Below, in pieces: positions 1 to 8,295 of a stretch of 64,000 nt of DNA. The stretch comes from Devosia marina (GTDB taxonomy: Bacteria > Pseudomonadota > Alphaproteobacteria > Rhizobiales > Devosiaceae): NCBI RefSeq assembly GCF_009758415.1, contig NZ_WQRF01000006.1, positions 62,001 to 126,000 on the forward strand. Reading direction: 5' to 3'. The notes beneath the pieces are model-generated. The model was not told where the DNA came from. It did not search any database and saw only the letters and a program-made list of their open reading frames with translations. How positions within the stretch are numbered: position 1 is the stretch's first letter; each line of letters begins with the position of its first letter. Made by a program: the position numbers and the translations under genes.

Positions 1-749
1 AGGAAGGCGAACTGAAGCCCCAGAATGGTCAAGACCGGTAACAGCGCATTGCGCACGCCATGGCGCCAGATCGCCTCGGATTTGGTCATGCCCTTGGCGC
101 GCGCCGTGCGTATGAAATCCTGCTCGGTCACATCGACCAGGGCCGTGCGCATCACCCGCGCCAGGATCGAAGCCTGCGGCAGGGCCAGCGCTAGCCCCGG
201 CAGGGTCATCCCGCGCATGGCCGCGCCCGCATCCTCGTCCCAGGGTATGAACCCGCCTGTCGGCAGCCAGCGTAGCGTTACCGCAAACACCAGCGTGAGC
301 AGCATGCCGAACCAGAAATTGGGAATGGCTACCCCGGTCTGCGCCAAAACCATCAGCGCCGTGTCGGTCGCCTTGCCCCGCCGCATCGCCGCCAAGATGC
401 CAATCGGCAGCCCCACCACCACCGAAACCACCATGGCAATCAGCGAGAGCGGCAGCGTCACCGCCATCCGTTCGGCAATCAGCTCGGCAACCGGCAGCCG
501 CTGCGTGGTCGAGAGCCCGAAATCGCCCACCAGCATGCCTCCGACCCAGGCTAGGAACCGCTCATGCGCCGGCGCATCGAGCCCCATCTGCGTCCGCAGC
601 GCCGCAACCGCCTCGGGCGTGGCATTGATCCCCAGAATAAACCGCGCCGGATCGCCCGGCAGGAGATCAAGCAACAGAAAGATCACCAGCGCGGCCACAA
701 ACAGCGTCGCCGCAAACCCGGCCATGCGGCGCACGAGGAAAAGGGTCAT
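1..749 (-). CDS. ABC transporter permease, DppB family (3' end off the window)
   Basis: Inner-membrane permease of a dipeptide/oligopeptide-type ABC importer. Reading the minus strand from the ATG at 749 gives 249 codons without a stop up to the window edge, so the C-terminal part is missing (family members are usually a little over 300 residues). The start is MTLFLVRRMAGF, followed at once by a long hydrophobic helix ending in LLPGDPARF, the usual DppB opening. Further membrane segments follow (LPLSLIAMVVSVVVGLPIG and others), and near the truncated end lies the EAA-type loop AKGMTKSEAIWRHGVRNALLP, which docks on the ATPase. It lies downstream of the solute-binding protein gene at 891-2369 on the same strand, so the two probably form one operon with a second permease and ATPases beyond the edge. 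The substrate cannot be told from this. Confidence 0.88.
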   Translation of the reverse strand, partial: MTLFLVRRMAGFAATLFVAALVIFLLLDLLPGDPARFILGINATPEAVAALRTQMGLDAPAHERFLAWVGGMLVGDFGLSTTQRLPVAELIAERMAVTLPLSLIAMVVSVVVGLPIGILAAMRRGKATDTALMVLAQTGVAIPNFWFGMLLTLVFAVTLRWLPTGGFIPWDEDAGAAMRGMTLPGLALALPQASILARVMRTALVDVTEQDFIRTARAKGMTKSEAIWRHGVRNALLPVLTILGLQFAF

Positions 750-756
750 GTGGAAG

Positions 757-882
757 CCCCCCCCCACCCAGCCTCCCCCCGCCAGGAGGAGGGGCACTTT
801 CGCGGTAGAATCTGAAATCCATAGCACACGCCGACCATTCCTTCCCCCCGTGGGGGGAAGGTTGGGTGGGGGGCTTTGGCGG
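757..882. repeat. Bipartite GC-rich palindromic element between transporter genes
   Basis: The 140 bp between the permease and the binding-protein gene consist of nested inverted repeats. The outer arms read CCCCCACCCAGCC on the left and GGTTGGGTGGGGGGC on the right. Between them are two smaller hairpins, CCTCCCCCC with AGGAGGAGG, and CCTTCCCC with GGGGAAGG around 839-861. This is the look of dispersed intergenic palindromes of Hyphomicrobiales such as the RIME-type elements. In the transcript it could form a clover-like fold and lower expression of the permease relative to the abundant binding protein; that effect is an inference. Confidence 0.6.
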
Positions 883-890
883 GGATAAAG

Positions 891-2369
891 CTATTCCACC
901 CAGTAAATGTCGCGCAGCACCACACCCTCCACGGGCGCGTTCTGCCACATGCCGTCCAGCTTGGCGTTCCATACCCCGGTCTGGGCCAGTTCGAACAGAT
1001 ACCCATTGACCGCATCGCGGGCGATGATGGTCTGGATCTCCTGCGCCAGCGCCAGGCGATCGGCCTCGTCCGTAGTGGCATTGAGCGTCTCGTTGAGGGC
1101 CTGAACCTGCGCGTTGTCATAGCCGAAGTAGTAGTCGGGGTTGGCATAGATGCCAATATCGAACGGCTCCACATGGCTGATGATGGTCAGGTCGAAATCC
1201 TTGTTGGCAAACACATCTTCCAGCCACTGCGCCCATTCCATGTTGATCAGCTCGAGCTCGATCCCCACTTCGGCGAACTGGCTGGCAATGATCTGGCCCG
1301 ACAGGCGTGCATAGGCCACCGGCGGCAGCTTCAGCGTGGCGGAAAAGCCGTCCGTATAGCCCGCTTCGGCCAGCAGGGTTTTGGCCGCCTCGACGTCATG
1401 CGGATAGGTGTCGGTCAGGTCCAGATAATAGGGGTGGTGCGGCGCGAAATGGGTGCCAATTGGCACGCCATAACCATAGGTTGCGCCCTCAATGATCTCC
1501 TGCCGGTCCAGCGCATGAGCCATGGCCTGGCGCACCTTGAGATCGGTGAAGGGCTCTTTGCGGTTATTGGTCGAAAGAATGGTCTCGCCTTCGGTCGACC
1601 CTACCAGCACCTTGAACTGCGGATTGTTCTCAAACACGGCCAGCGCCTCGGCGGCAAAATTGTTCGTGCCGTCTACATCGCCGGCCAGCAGCGCATTGGT
1701 CAGCGTCGCCGTGTCCGAGATAAACACGAAGCTCGCACGGGTCAGGGCCGGTGCCTCGCCCCAATAGGGACCGTATTGCTCTAGCACCACGCGGCTGCCG
1801 CGATCCCACTGGATAAAGGCAAAGGGCCCGGTACCGATCGGTTCGGCGCCATTATTCGCCGCGCTTTCCGGCGCCACAATCACCGCGTCGCCTCGGCCCA
1901 GATTGAACAGGAACAGCCCGTCCGGCCGCGACAGTGTAAATTCCACCGTCATCGGGTCGATCACGGTCACTGCCGAAATCGGCGCATAAAGCGCCTTTTG
2001 GGCATTCACGCTGTCCTCGGCCAGCAGCCGGTCAAAGCTGAATTTGACGTCCTCGGCATCGAAGGCAGTACCATCGTGAAAGGTCACGCCCTCATTGAGT
2101 GCAAACCGATAGGTCAGCCCGTCTTCCGAAATGGTCCAGCTTTTCGCCAGCCCCGGCTGCACCGCCCCGGTCTGGTCGATCCGCACCAGCCCCTCGAAAA
2201 CATTCTGATACACCACCACGTCGATGGCTTCGGCTGCTCCGGCAGTGGGGTCCAGGGTAGGGGGTTCCAGCGCCACGCCGATGCGGATTTCGGTCGGCTG
2301 GGCCAAGGCCGGCCCGGCCATCAGCAGCAGGCCCGCCACCGTCAGCGCCAGTGTGTTGCGTGCAGTCAT
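891..2369 (-). CDS. ABC transporter substrate-binding protein, family 5 (SBP_bac_5)
   Basis: Periplasmic solute-binding protein of a peptide/opine/nickel-type ABC importer, 492 residues. The chosen ATG at 2369 sits behind a strong GGAGGAG and opens a Sec signal peptide (MTARNTLALTVAGLLLMAG, cleavage after ALA). An ATG five codons upstream at 2384 overlaps that ribosome site and is less likely. The mature protein starts with IRIGVALEPPTLDPTAG and contains VYQNVFEGLV and GLAKSWTISEDGLTYRF, all typical of the DppA/OppA fold, and GTGPFAF in the middle. No lipobox is seen. It is the first gene of the operon that continues with the permease at 1-749. The ligand is not predictable from sequence alone. 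Confidence 0.93.
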   Translation of the reverse strand: MTARNTLALTVAGLLLMAGPALAQPTEIRIGVALEPPTLDPTAGAAEAIDVVVYQNVFEGLVRIDQTGAVQPGLAKSWTISEDGLTYRFALNEGVTFHDGTAFDAEDVKFSFDRLLAEDSVNAQKALYAPISAVTVIDPMTVEFTLSRPDGLFLFNLGRGDAVIVAPESAANNGAEPIGTGPFAFIQWDRGSRVVLEQYGPYWGEAPALTRASFVFISDTATLTNALLAGDVDGTNNFAAEALAVFENNPQFKVLVGSTEGETILSTNNRKEPFTDLKVRQAMAHALDRQEIIEGATYGYGVPIGTHFAPHHPYYLDLTDTYPHDVEAAKTLLAEAGYTDGFSATLKLPPVAYARLSGQIIASQFAEVGIELELINMEWAQWLEDVFANKDFDLTIISHVEPFDIGIYANPDYYFGYDNAQVQALNETLNATTDEADRLALAQEIQTIIARDAVNGYLFELAQTGVWNAKLDGMWQNAPVEGVVLRDIYWVE

Positions 2370-2437
2370 GGTGGTCTCCTCCATCGTGGCCAGATGGCTT
2401 CAGCTATAGAGGAAGTGCGCGCCCTTGCGTAGCGGGG

Positions 2438-5194
2438 CTACTCGGCTTCCTCGGCATTTTCGATCAGCGGCCGCTCATCGACCAGATCGGCCGGAATTCT
2501 GAGCGTGAACAGCATGCCCTCGGGCCCAGCCGGGTCCACTGAAAGCGATACCGCATTGACCGCCAGCAGCGCCCGCGTCAGCGCCAGGCCGACGCTGGAG
2601 CGCACCGGCATCAGCGCTTGACCCTCGCGCCCGATGCCATCGCGGAACACCACGAAGCGTTCGGCCATGTCCACCGCGTTGACCGAAGCGTCGCGCACAT
2701 GAATGGCGATCGAGCCGTCATCATGGCGCTGCGCTGAAATCACCACCGCGCCCCCCATCGGGGTCTGGTCGATGGCGCTGGCCAACAGGTTTAACACCGC
2801 CTGCGCCAGCGAGGCCCGGTCGGCGGTGATGCGAGGCAGCATCTCCGAGATCGCATTGCGTACGATCACCCGGGCCCCATTGGCCTGGTTTCGGATACGC
2901 CTTACGCATTGCTCGAGCAGGTCCGTCAGGTCCAGGCTCGCGCGCTGCGGCAGATAGCGGCCATCGCGCAATCGCGCAAAATCGTCCAGTTCATCCACCA
3001 GCGCCGAGATTTCCTGGCCGGCCTGGGCGATGTCGTCGGCATAGGCCGCGTAGCGTTCGCTATCCAGCTCGCCAAATGCCTTGGAGCGGATGATGTCGGA
3101 AAAGCCGATGATCGTATTGAGTGGGCGCCGCACCCCGCGGCTGATCCGGCCCAGCAGCGCCGGGTCGATATCGCTGGCCGACCTGACCCGTGCCGCGCTC
3201 AATTCGCGCGGCTTGACCAGCCCGAAATAGCCCGAAACAACCCCGGCCTGGCCCAGTGCAAACAGCAGGATATCTGCTCTGCCATCAACCGAGCGCAATG
3301 TCAGGCAGGGGCGGGCGGTTTCGGCAAAGCGCGCCGGCCGTTCCAGAAACGCCCGCAACGCCACCGCGTCGTCCTGCCCGACCAGCGCCGATATCGGCCG
3401 CCCGGTCAGCGCCTTGCCATCGCCCAGCATCGTTGTGGCGGCCGCGCTGGCGGAGCTTACCATGCCATTGCGATTGGCCTCGACAAATCCGTCTCCGCGA
3501 ATATCGGCAAAGGTTTGGGCAAAGGCTTTCACCGCATCTTCGTGGCCCGTGCGCACTTCGGTTGTGCTGGCCGAGAGCATCAGGGCAGGGCGGCCATGCC
3601 AGGAGATCGACTGCAGCCGCGCGGTCACCGGCACCAGCGTGCCGTCGCGCTGCACCAGATGGTTGACCGGCCCGGCCTCCCGACCTTCACCACCCAGCAC
3701 CGGGAAAATCGCGCTCAGACCGGCCTGGCGCAAATTCTCCACCGAGTCATAGCCCACCATCTCCGTGATGGCACGGTTGGCAAACAGAACCTGCTGGTCG
3801 CGGAACACCAGAATGCCCAGTGGCAAGCGGTTCAGAACCAGCGTTTCGCCGCCCAGATTGACCAGCGCACCAGACCCGCTTGCCCCCTGTACGGCCGGTA
3901 GTGCAGGTTCTGCCGGTCCATTGCTCGGCTGGGCGCGCTCGCCCACCCGATCATTGAGTATGCGCGACAGCTCGTCAAAATTATAGCGCGACACGCGCTC
4001 AACCGTTTCGAGGTCGGGCTGAGCTTCGGTCTCCGATGCCGTCTCGGAAAGCTCGGCACCAGCTTCTTTGGATGGCGTAAAACCACGCCCGGTGATCTTG
4101 TAATGCTGCGTCCCCGGCGCTTCGACGAAATCTTCGTCAGCTCCGACAGGCGTTGGATCAATGCCTGTTGGCGGCGTATCATCGTCTTCGCCCAGAGGCG
4201 CATAAAGCGCCTCGTCATCGGCCAGCTTGTCCACCAGATCGCTTAGCCGGCGCGACACTCTTGGCAATTCGTCGGACGCTTCCGGTTGGTCCTCGTCTTG
4301 AGAGACTTCCTCGTCGGCGTTCGCGTCGTCATTATCTGCGTCCTGCAGCCTCTGTTCTTCGGAAACGGCCGCGATGGCCTCGAAAATGCTGGGCACCCGA
4401 CGCGGCGCTGCCCCGTCGCCTTCTGCCGGAGCGCCATCCTGCGGATCAGACCAGCTTTCCGGATTGTCAGTTTCGGGGGCCGGACGATGCGGTTCAGCCG
4501 GCTCATAGGCGATCTCGGCATCGTTGTCCTGCCAGCTCTGCAACTCGTGGGCATAGGCTTCGTCCGCGGCAATAGGAGCCATCCCGCCTTCTGTTTCCGG
4601 CGCGGCCTCATCGGCTTCGGATACGGCGTCTGCATCAGCCGTCTCTGCGCCGTTGTCATCTTCCGGCACCGGCTCAGCGGCCACGGCTTCTTCTTGCACC
4701 TGATTTGTATCAGCCGGTTCATCATCGGCAGGCACTGCCTGCATCGGCTCCACGGCCTCCGCCGTTGCCTGGGCAGGTGCGACGTCATCGGGGTCTGCCG
4801 CGTCCGTCTCGGCACGCGCTGCCGCGAGCACCTCCGGCGCAATCGGGTCGACCCCGACGACCAGCAGGACCGGTTCATTGTCGTCCCAGCGCAGCGGTGT
4901 CGTGGCGCAGGTGGCCGAGGCCGGCTTTTCCCCGGCAAGGAACTGGATACGCGCCAGGCTCGTTCGGCCGGTCGATCCCAGGCGGATAATGCGCGCAACC
5001 TGTCCCTTGATCGGCACGGCCGGCGCCGAGCGCTTCAGGCCATGTTTCTTCACCTTGGCCAGGAACAGATCAGCCGCCGGGTTGGACCAGATCAGCCTGC
5101 GGCCATCCTGGGACCATAGCCATGCGGGACGTGAATCATCCTCATGCTGCTGCACGCGCCGCGCGTCTGGCAATGTGTTCCAGCGGTCATCCAT
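2438..5194 (-). CDS. PAS-containing histidine-kinase homologue with lost catalytic residues (PdhS/DivL-like)
   Basis: Large cytoplasmic protein of about 918 residues. Order: a short N-terminal sensor-like region (WLWSQDGRRLIWSN), a long acidic low-complexity stretch of about 300 residues rich in Ala, Asp and Glu, a PAS domain (LPLGILVFRDQQVLFANRAI), a second PAS-like region, then a HisKA/HATPase pair. The HisKA region closely follows the cell-cycle kinases of alphaproteobacteria (RRPLNTIIGFSDII, FGELDSERYAAYADDI), but the phosphoacceptor motif ISHE reads ISRG, with Arg encoded at 3137-3139. In the ATPase domain the N-box Asn is replaced (NLLASAID) and the DxGxG loop reads DASVNA. It is therefore probably unable to autophosphorylate and may act as a signalling scaffold, as DivL does. 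The start is uncertain: an ATG at 5236 is in frame, but the one at 5194 has a better purine-rich leader. Confidence 0.85.
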   Translation of the reverse strand: MDDRWNTLPDARRVQQHEDDSRPAWLWSQDGRRLIWSNPAADLFLAKVKKHGLKRSAPAVPIKGQVARIIRLGSTGRTSLARIQFLAGEKPASATCATTPLRWDDNEPVLLVVGVDPIAPEVLAAARAETDAADPDDVAPAQATAEAVEPMQAVPADDEPADTNQVQEEAVAAEPVPEDDNGAETADADAVSEADEAAPETEGGMAPIAADEAYAHELQSWQDNDAEIAYEPAEPHRPAPETDNPESWSDPQDGAPAEGDGAAPRRVPSIFEAIAAVSEEQRLQDADNDDANADEEVSQDEDQPEASDELPRVSRRLSDLVDKLADDEALYAPLGEDDDTPPTGIDPTPVGADEDFVEAPGTQHYKITGRGFTPSKEAGAELSETASETEAQPDLETVERVSRYNFDELSRILNDRVGERAQPSNGPAEPALPAVQGASGSGALVNLGGETLVLNRLPLGILVFRDQQVLFANRAITEMVGYDSVENLRQAGLSAIFPVLGGEGREAGPVNHLVQRDGTLVPVTARLQSISWHGRPALMLSASTTEVRTGHEDAVKAFAQTFADIRGDGFVEANRNGMVSSASAAATTMLGDGKALTGRPISALVGQDDAVALRAFLERPARFAETARPCLTLRSVDGRADILLFALGQAGVVSGYFGLVKPRELSAARVRSASDIDPALLGRISRGVRRPLNTIIGFSDIIRSKAFGELDSERYAAYADDIAQAGQEISALVDELDDFARLRDGRYLPQRASLDLTDLLEQCVRRIRNQANGARVIVRNAISEMLPRITADRASLAQAVLNLLASAIDQTPMGGAVVISAQRHDDGSIAIHVRDASVNAVDMAERFVVFRDGIGREGQALMPVRSSVGLALTRALLAVNAVSLSVDPAGPEGMLFTLRIPADLVDERPLIENAEEAE

Positions 5195-5514
5195 GGACTG
5201 CCTTTGTCTGGTCGCGACCCCGTTGATTTGTCCCATTCCGGTACAAACGTCCGAAGTTCCTTAAGTGTTCTTCAATATAGTGCAGCGGCGGGCGAATCCA
5301 CCCCGGCAGCAGGCGGCATGGGTCCAAATGCGGACCATGGTTAAGTGCGCTTTCCTAAGGATTGGTCACGCCGGCCCACAAAATTCGCTGCCAAGGGGGC
5401 ATTTTGGGGGCTCTGTCCACAGCGCAAAATCGGTGCTTGTCATCTCGGTCATCTCGACCTATGTTCCGCCCGCTTTCGGAGCCCGGTCACAGACCTCGGT
5501 TCCCAGCGGGTCCT
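5195..5514. other. Divergent intergenic region
   Basis: 320 bp between the kinase-like gene (minus) and tRNA-His (plus). No coding frame with a credible ribosome site was seen. It contains the probable tRNA promoter listed separately, and on the left an AT-richer stretch around 5255-5285 that could hold the promoter of the kinase-like gene. Confidence 0.4.
5437..5465 (+). promoter_or_regulatory. Probable sigma70-type promoter of tRNA-His
   Basis: A -35 like TTGTCA (5437-5442) and a -10 like TATGTT (5460-5465) are separated by exactly 17 bp. Transcription would start near 5472, about 43 bp before the tRNA. This is the best-spaced pair upstream of the tRNA; no experimental support. Confidence 0.45.
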
Positions 5515-5591
5515 GCCGCCTTAGCTCAGTTGGTTAGAGCGCTAGATTGTGGATCTAGAGGTCCCCCGTTCAATCCGGGGAGGCGGTACCA
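5515..5591 (+). tRNA. tRNA-His (GTG anticodon)
   Basis: 77-nt cloverleaf with encoded CCA (5589-5591). The anticodon stem CTAGA/TCTAG encloses the GTG anticodon at 5549-5551, the T loop reads GTTCAATCC, and the acceptor arms are GCCGCCT and AGGCGGT. The base before position 1 is T, so the G-1 that most bacteria encode is absent; position 73 is A and the first pair is G-T (G1:U72). Lack of G-1 together with A73 is a known feature of one alphaproteobacterial lineage, whose histidyl-tRNA synthetase has adapted to it. That synthetase gene lies 4 kb away at 9862. Confidence 0.95.
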
Positions 5592-5606
5592 CCCACTTTT
5601 CTGTCT

Positions 5607-7472
5607 TCACTGCGCCAGTCTCAGCGATGAGATGTTGCGTGCAATTTTTTCGAACGCGGCCGAGAGGTCCGACGCATTGGCGGCGAGAAAGTAGTTGTCC
5701 GCGCTGCTGGCGCAGTAGCGCAACACATTGGCGGCATTGCTGCCTTCCACGATCCCAAAGCCAACCGTATAGACCGCGATGCCAGTCGAGGCATCGTTCA
5801 TGGCATCGCAATAGGCGCGCGCCTGATCATAGGAAGCGCCATTATGGGCGTCGCGGTTGATCTTTTCATTGTTGCTGCCACTGCCGCTTGCTGAGTTCCG
5901 CGCGATCACGCCGTCATAATGTACCGTGTTGAATTCACCATCCGTCATGATGATCGCGGCCTTGAGCAGGCGTTCGCGCTTGTAGTTGGCCGGGCGGCTG
6001 GCCTCTGGCCACACATAGCCGAATTCAGGTGAGAGCATGTACCAGCTCCACAGGATACCAAGGCTCCCCGAGGTCGATCCACGCGCCACGAGGGCGTCCG
6101 ACATGTCGTGCAGCACAGACTTGTTGGAGGTCAGCGGAACAATCTGGTTGGTCGGGCAACCATTGCTGCCCGGATAGTTGCGACCCACATAGCGTATGCT
6201 GGGCGCTGCATCTGTGAACGCTTCCGCGCCGCCGCGCTCGGTCACGCAACTGGTGATCCCGTGCACCGTTGTCCGATTCGACGCGCTGGTGAACAGATAG
6301 TAGTCGCAGCCGACCAAGGCGCTTTGTTTGGTGCAGTGCAGCTTTCCGGTGTTGGCCCTATAGGTCCCTTGGCCGATCATCGAATAGCCTTCGAGCCGCA
6401 GCGTATTCGTCGTGACATTGGTCACCCGAAAAGTACGGTCGTTAATGCCGTTGAGCCAGGAGACGTCCCTTACGTAGGTATAATCCCCTTCTGAAAACCC
6501 ATGGTCGTTGGCGGTGACCACCGTTTCGCAACGGGCAACCAGGCATTCCACGACCTGTCCACCGCCCCAATAATTGTCGTACCAGCGGCTATCGACCCAG
6601 TTGCCATTTTCGTCCTGGAGTTCGAAAGTGTCCCGCGACCTGTTGGCGACCTGGTAGGCCCTCTGGTTGATCTGGTTCATGTTATTCACGTCCCAGATAT
6701 AGACCCAGGCACCGTTCCGGAAGCCGTGCCGGTCGGCAGTCACGCTCGCGCGAGAGCTCTTCGTGATGCCCGAGATGTTCTTGGTGCCTCCAGTGGCCCA
6801 CGACATCGAAGAAATGTCTGCCGGCCCGCGGATCGGCCCGCGCAGTGCCTCGGCAAAACCACCCACATTCACCGCCTGCGCATAGGGGATCAGGGCCATC
6901 TTGGTATAGTTCGGCTCTTGCTCGTCCTGCACGATCGCATCGATCAAATCATCCAGGGCATCCTGCAGGTCTCTCAACCGCTGTCCGCTCATTGATCCGG
7001 TCACATCCAGCGCCACCGCGACTTCGACATCCACCGCGCCGCGCACCGCCTCCGCAGTCAACGAGGCGCCAAGCTGTTCTACCCCGACAAGTCGCACGAA
7101 CCGGGTCGGCAGGGCGAAATTACCTCCCAGCGTCAAGCGTCCAGCCTCGGTGTCGATGCCGATCTGGTCAACCTGGGCTTCAGTCACATCGATATCGCCA
7201 ATACGCTCCAGCACGATGGCCTGCGCCTTGGCCAGCAGATCCGCCTCAAGTTCACTTTGGGTCAGTCCTGACCGGTAGATCTCCGGTTGCAGCGCCAGAG
7301 CCGCGGCATCTAGCGCCACCTGGGCGCGCTGCCGGGTCTGCTCGAGCGAAACATAGTCCACCGTGGCGCCGCCCAGCGCGATCAGCACAATCGCCATCAG
7401 CCCAAACAGCACCGCGAACACGCCGCTTTCGTCCTTGGCAAACCGTTGCAACAGTGGAACAAATCTGGACAT
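5607..7472 (-). CDS. Tad-type pilus assembly protein with von Willebrand A domain and two FCCH-like repeats
   Basis: 621 residues. An N-terminal TadE/TadG-like segment (DESGVFAVLFGLMAIVLIAL) is a single membrane anchor, followed by TRQRAQVALDAAALAL, so the protein is probably anchored with its bulk in the periplasm. A vWA domain begins near residue 148 with the metal-site motif DVTGSMS (156-162; Thr where Ser is usual) and ends with AVYTVGFG. Between vWA strands sits a long insertion holding two related stretches of about 43 residues, 244-286 (VTADRHGFRNG) and 319-362 (VTANDHGFSEG), which look like the small beta domain called FCCH in phage and surface proteins. Several Cys pairs lie in the insertion. 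The start at 7472 (MSRFVPLLQ) is preceded by AGGTG; an in-frame ATG lies at 7514. Family role: surface pilus or envelope; exact role unknown. Confidence 0.85.
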   Translation of the reverse strand: MSRFVPLLQRFAKDESGVFAVLFGLMAIVLIALGGATVDYVSLEQTRQRAQVALDAAALALQPEIYRSGLTQSELEADLLAKAQAIVLERIGDIDVTEAQVDQIGIDTEAGRLTLGGNFALPTRFVRLVGVEQLGASLTAEAVRGAVDVEVAVALDVTGSMSGQRLRDLQDALDDLIDAIVQDEQEPNYTKMALIPYAQAVNVGGFAEALRGPIRGPADISSMSWATGGTKNISGITKSSRASVTADRHGFRNGAWVYIWDVNNMNQINQRAYQVANRSRDTFELQDENGNWVDSRWYDNYWGGGQVVECLVARCETVVTANDHGFSEGDYTYVRDVSWLNGINDRTFRVTNVTTNTLRLEGYSMIGQGTYRANTGKLHCTKQSALVGCDYYLFTSASNRTTVHGITSCVTERGGAEAFTDAAPSIRYVGRNYPGSNGCPTNQIVPLTSNKSVLHDMSDALVARGSTSGSLGILWSWYMLSPEFGYVWPEASRPANYKRERLLKAAIIMTDGEFNTVHYDGVIARNSASGSGSNNEKINRDAHNGASYDQARAYCDAMNDASTGIAVYTVGFGIVEGSNAANVLRYCASSADNYFLAANASDLSAAFEKIARNISSLRLAQ

Positions 7473-7529
7473 CACGACACCTGGTTGCGCCACGAAGGGT
7501 TGAGCAGCTCTCACCTTCGCGCAAACTTG

Positions 7530-8159
7530 TTAGGAAAGAACAACCACCTTGGAGTTGAGCTGCACGCGGCCATAAAGGTCGATCACGTCCTCATTGGTCA
7601 TGCGGATGCAGCCTGAAGAGACGTTCTGGCCGATCGACCACGGTTCATTGGTGCCGTGAATGCGGTAGAGGGTTGACCCCAGATAAAGCGCCCGAGCGCC
7701 CAGCGGATTGTCGATGCCGCCCGGCATATGCGCCGGCAGCCCCGGCTGGCGCTTGCGCATCTCGGCCGGCGGCGTCCAGCCCGGCCATTCCGCCTTGCGG
7801 CTGACCCGGTGCGTGCCGCGCCATTCGAACCCGTCCCGCGCCACCCCGATGCCATAGCGCAGCGCCCGGCCATCGCCGAGCACGAAATAGAGAAAATGCT
7901 GCCGCGTATCGACCACGATGGTGCCGCTGCGCTCATTGGTGGCATAGGGCACCACCTGTCGCAGATAAACTGGCGAGACATGCAGATTGGCCTGCAGCGC
8001 CAGCGCATGGCGTGGCCGGCCTTCGGTGATGGTCACGCCGGGCGGCGGGGCAAACCGCCAGCCGGGGCGAAAGGTTTCGGCCTGGCTTGGCAGCGCCGTG
8101 CTCACCAGCGCGAATGTGGCCAGCGCAATGGCCAGCCGGGGCAGGTTTCGGACGATCAT
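7530..8159 (-). CDS. L,D-transpeptidase (YkuD family)
   Basis: Periplasmic enzyme expected to make 3-3 crosslinks in peptidoglycan or attach proteins to it. 209 residues with an N-terminal signal peptide (cleavage likely after PSQA). The YkuD core starts near residue 80 (GTIVVDTRQHFLYFVL), and the catalytic motif is complete: His168 in RIHGTN and Cys184 in SSGCIRM, followed by the usual acidic tail TNEDVIDLY. Length and order match the short single-domain family common in Hyphomicrobiales. It stands alone on the minus strand, 15 bp before the Tad-type vWA gene's start region. Its upstream region carries a repeated TTAA-containing sequence listed separately. Confidence 0.93.
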   Translation of the reverse strand: MIVRNLPRLAIALATFALVSTALPSQAETFRPGWRFAPPPGVTITEGRPRHALALQANLHVSPVYLRQVVPYATNERSGTIVVDTRQHFLYFVLGDGRALRYGIGVARDGFEWRGTHRVSRKAEWPGWTPPAEMRKRQPGLPAHMPGGIDNPLGARALYLGSTLYRIHGTNEPWSIGQNVSSGCIRMTNEDVIDLYGRVQLNSKVVVLS

Positions 8160-8225
8160 GGCCTTGCATCCCCAATAATGCGTTTGGCCATATTGTCCCG
8201 CACAAGCGCAAAGGAGTCCTCAAGC

Positions 8226-8261
8226 CGCGTGGTTAACCGCGCGTGGTTAAGGGCCCTTAAC
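8226..8261. promoter_or_regulatory. Tandem CGCGTGGTTAA repeats and 16-bp palindrome upstream of the L,D-transpeptidase
   Basis: An 11-bp direct repeat (CGCGTGGTTAA at 8226-8236 and 8240-8250, period 14) runs into a perfect palindrome, GTTAAGGGCCCTTAAC (8246-8261). The cluster lies about 70-100 bp upstream of the transpeptidase start and also downstream of the response regulator. It looks like a binding site for a dimeric regulator. The TTAA spacings (10 and 6) do not fit the CtrA pattern of 7. Confidence 0.4.
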
Positions 8262-8295
8262 AAACCCTTGCCGCCCTGCTGCGAAACGCCTGAAT

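Noticed and set aside
8226..8261. CtrA binding sites
   Set aside because: TTAA spacings are 10 and 6 bp instead of 7.
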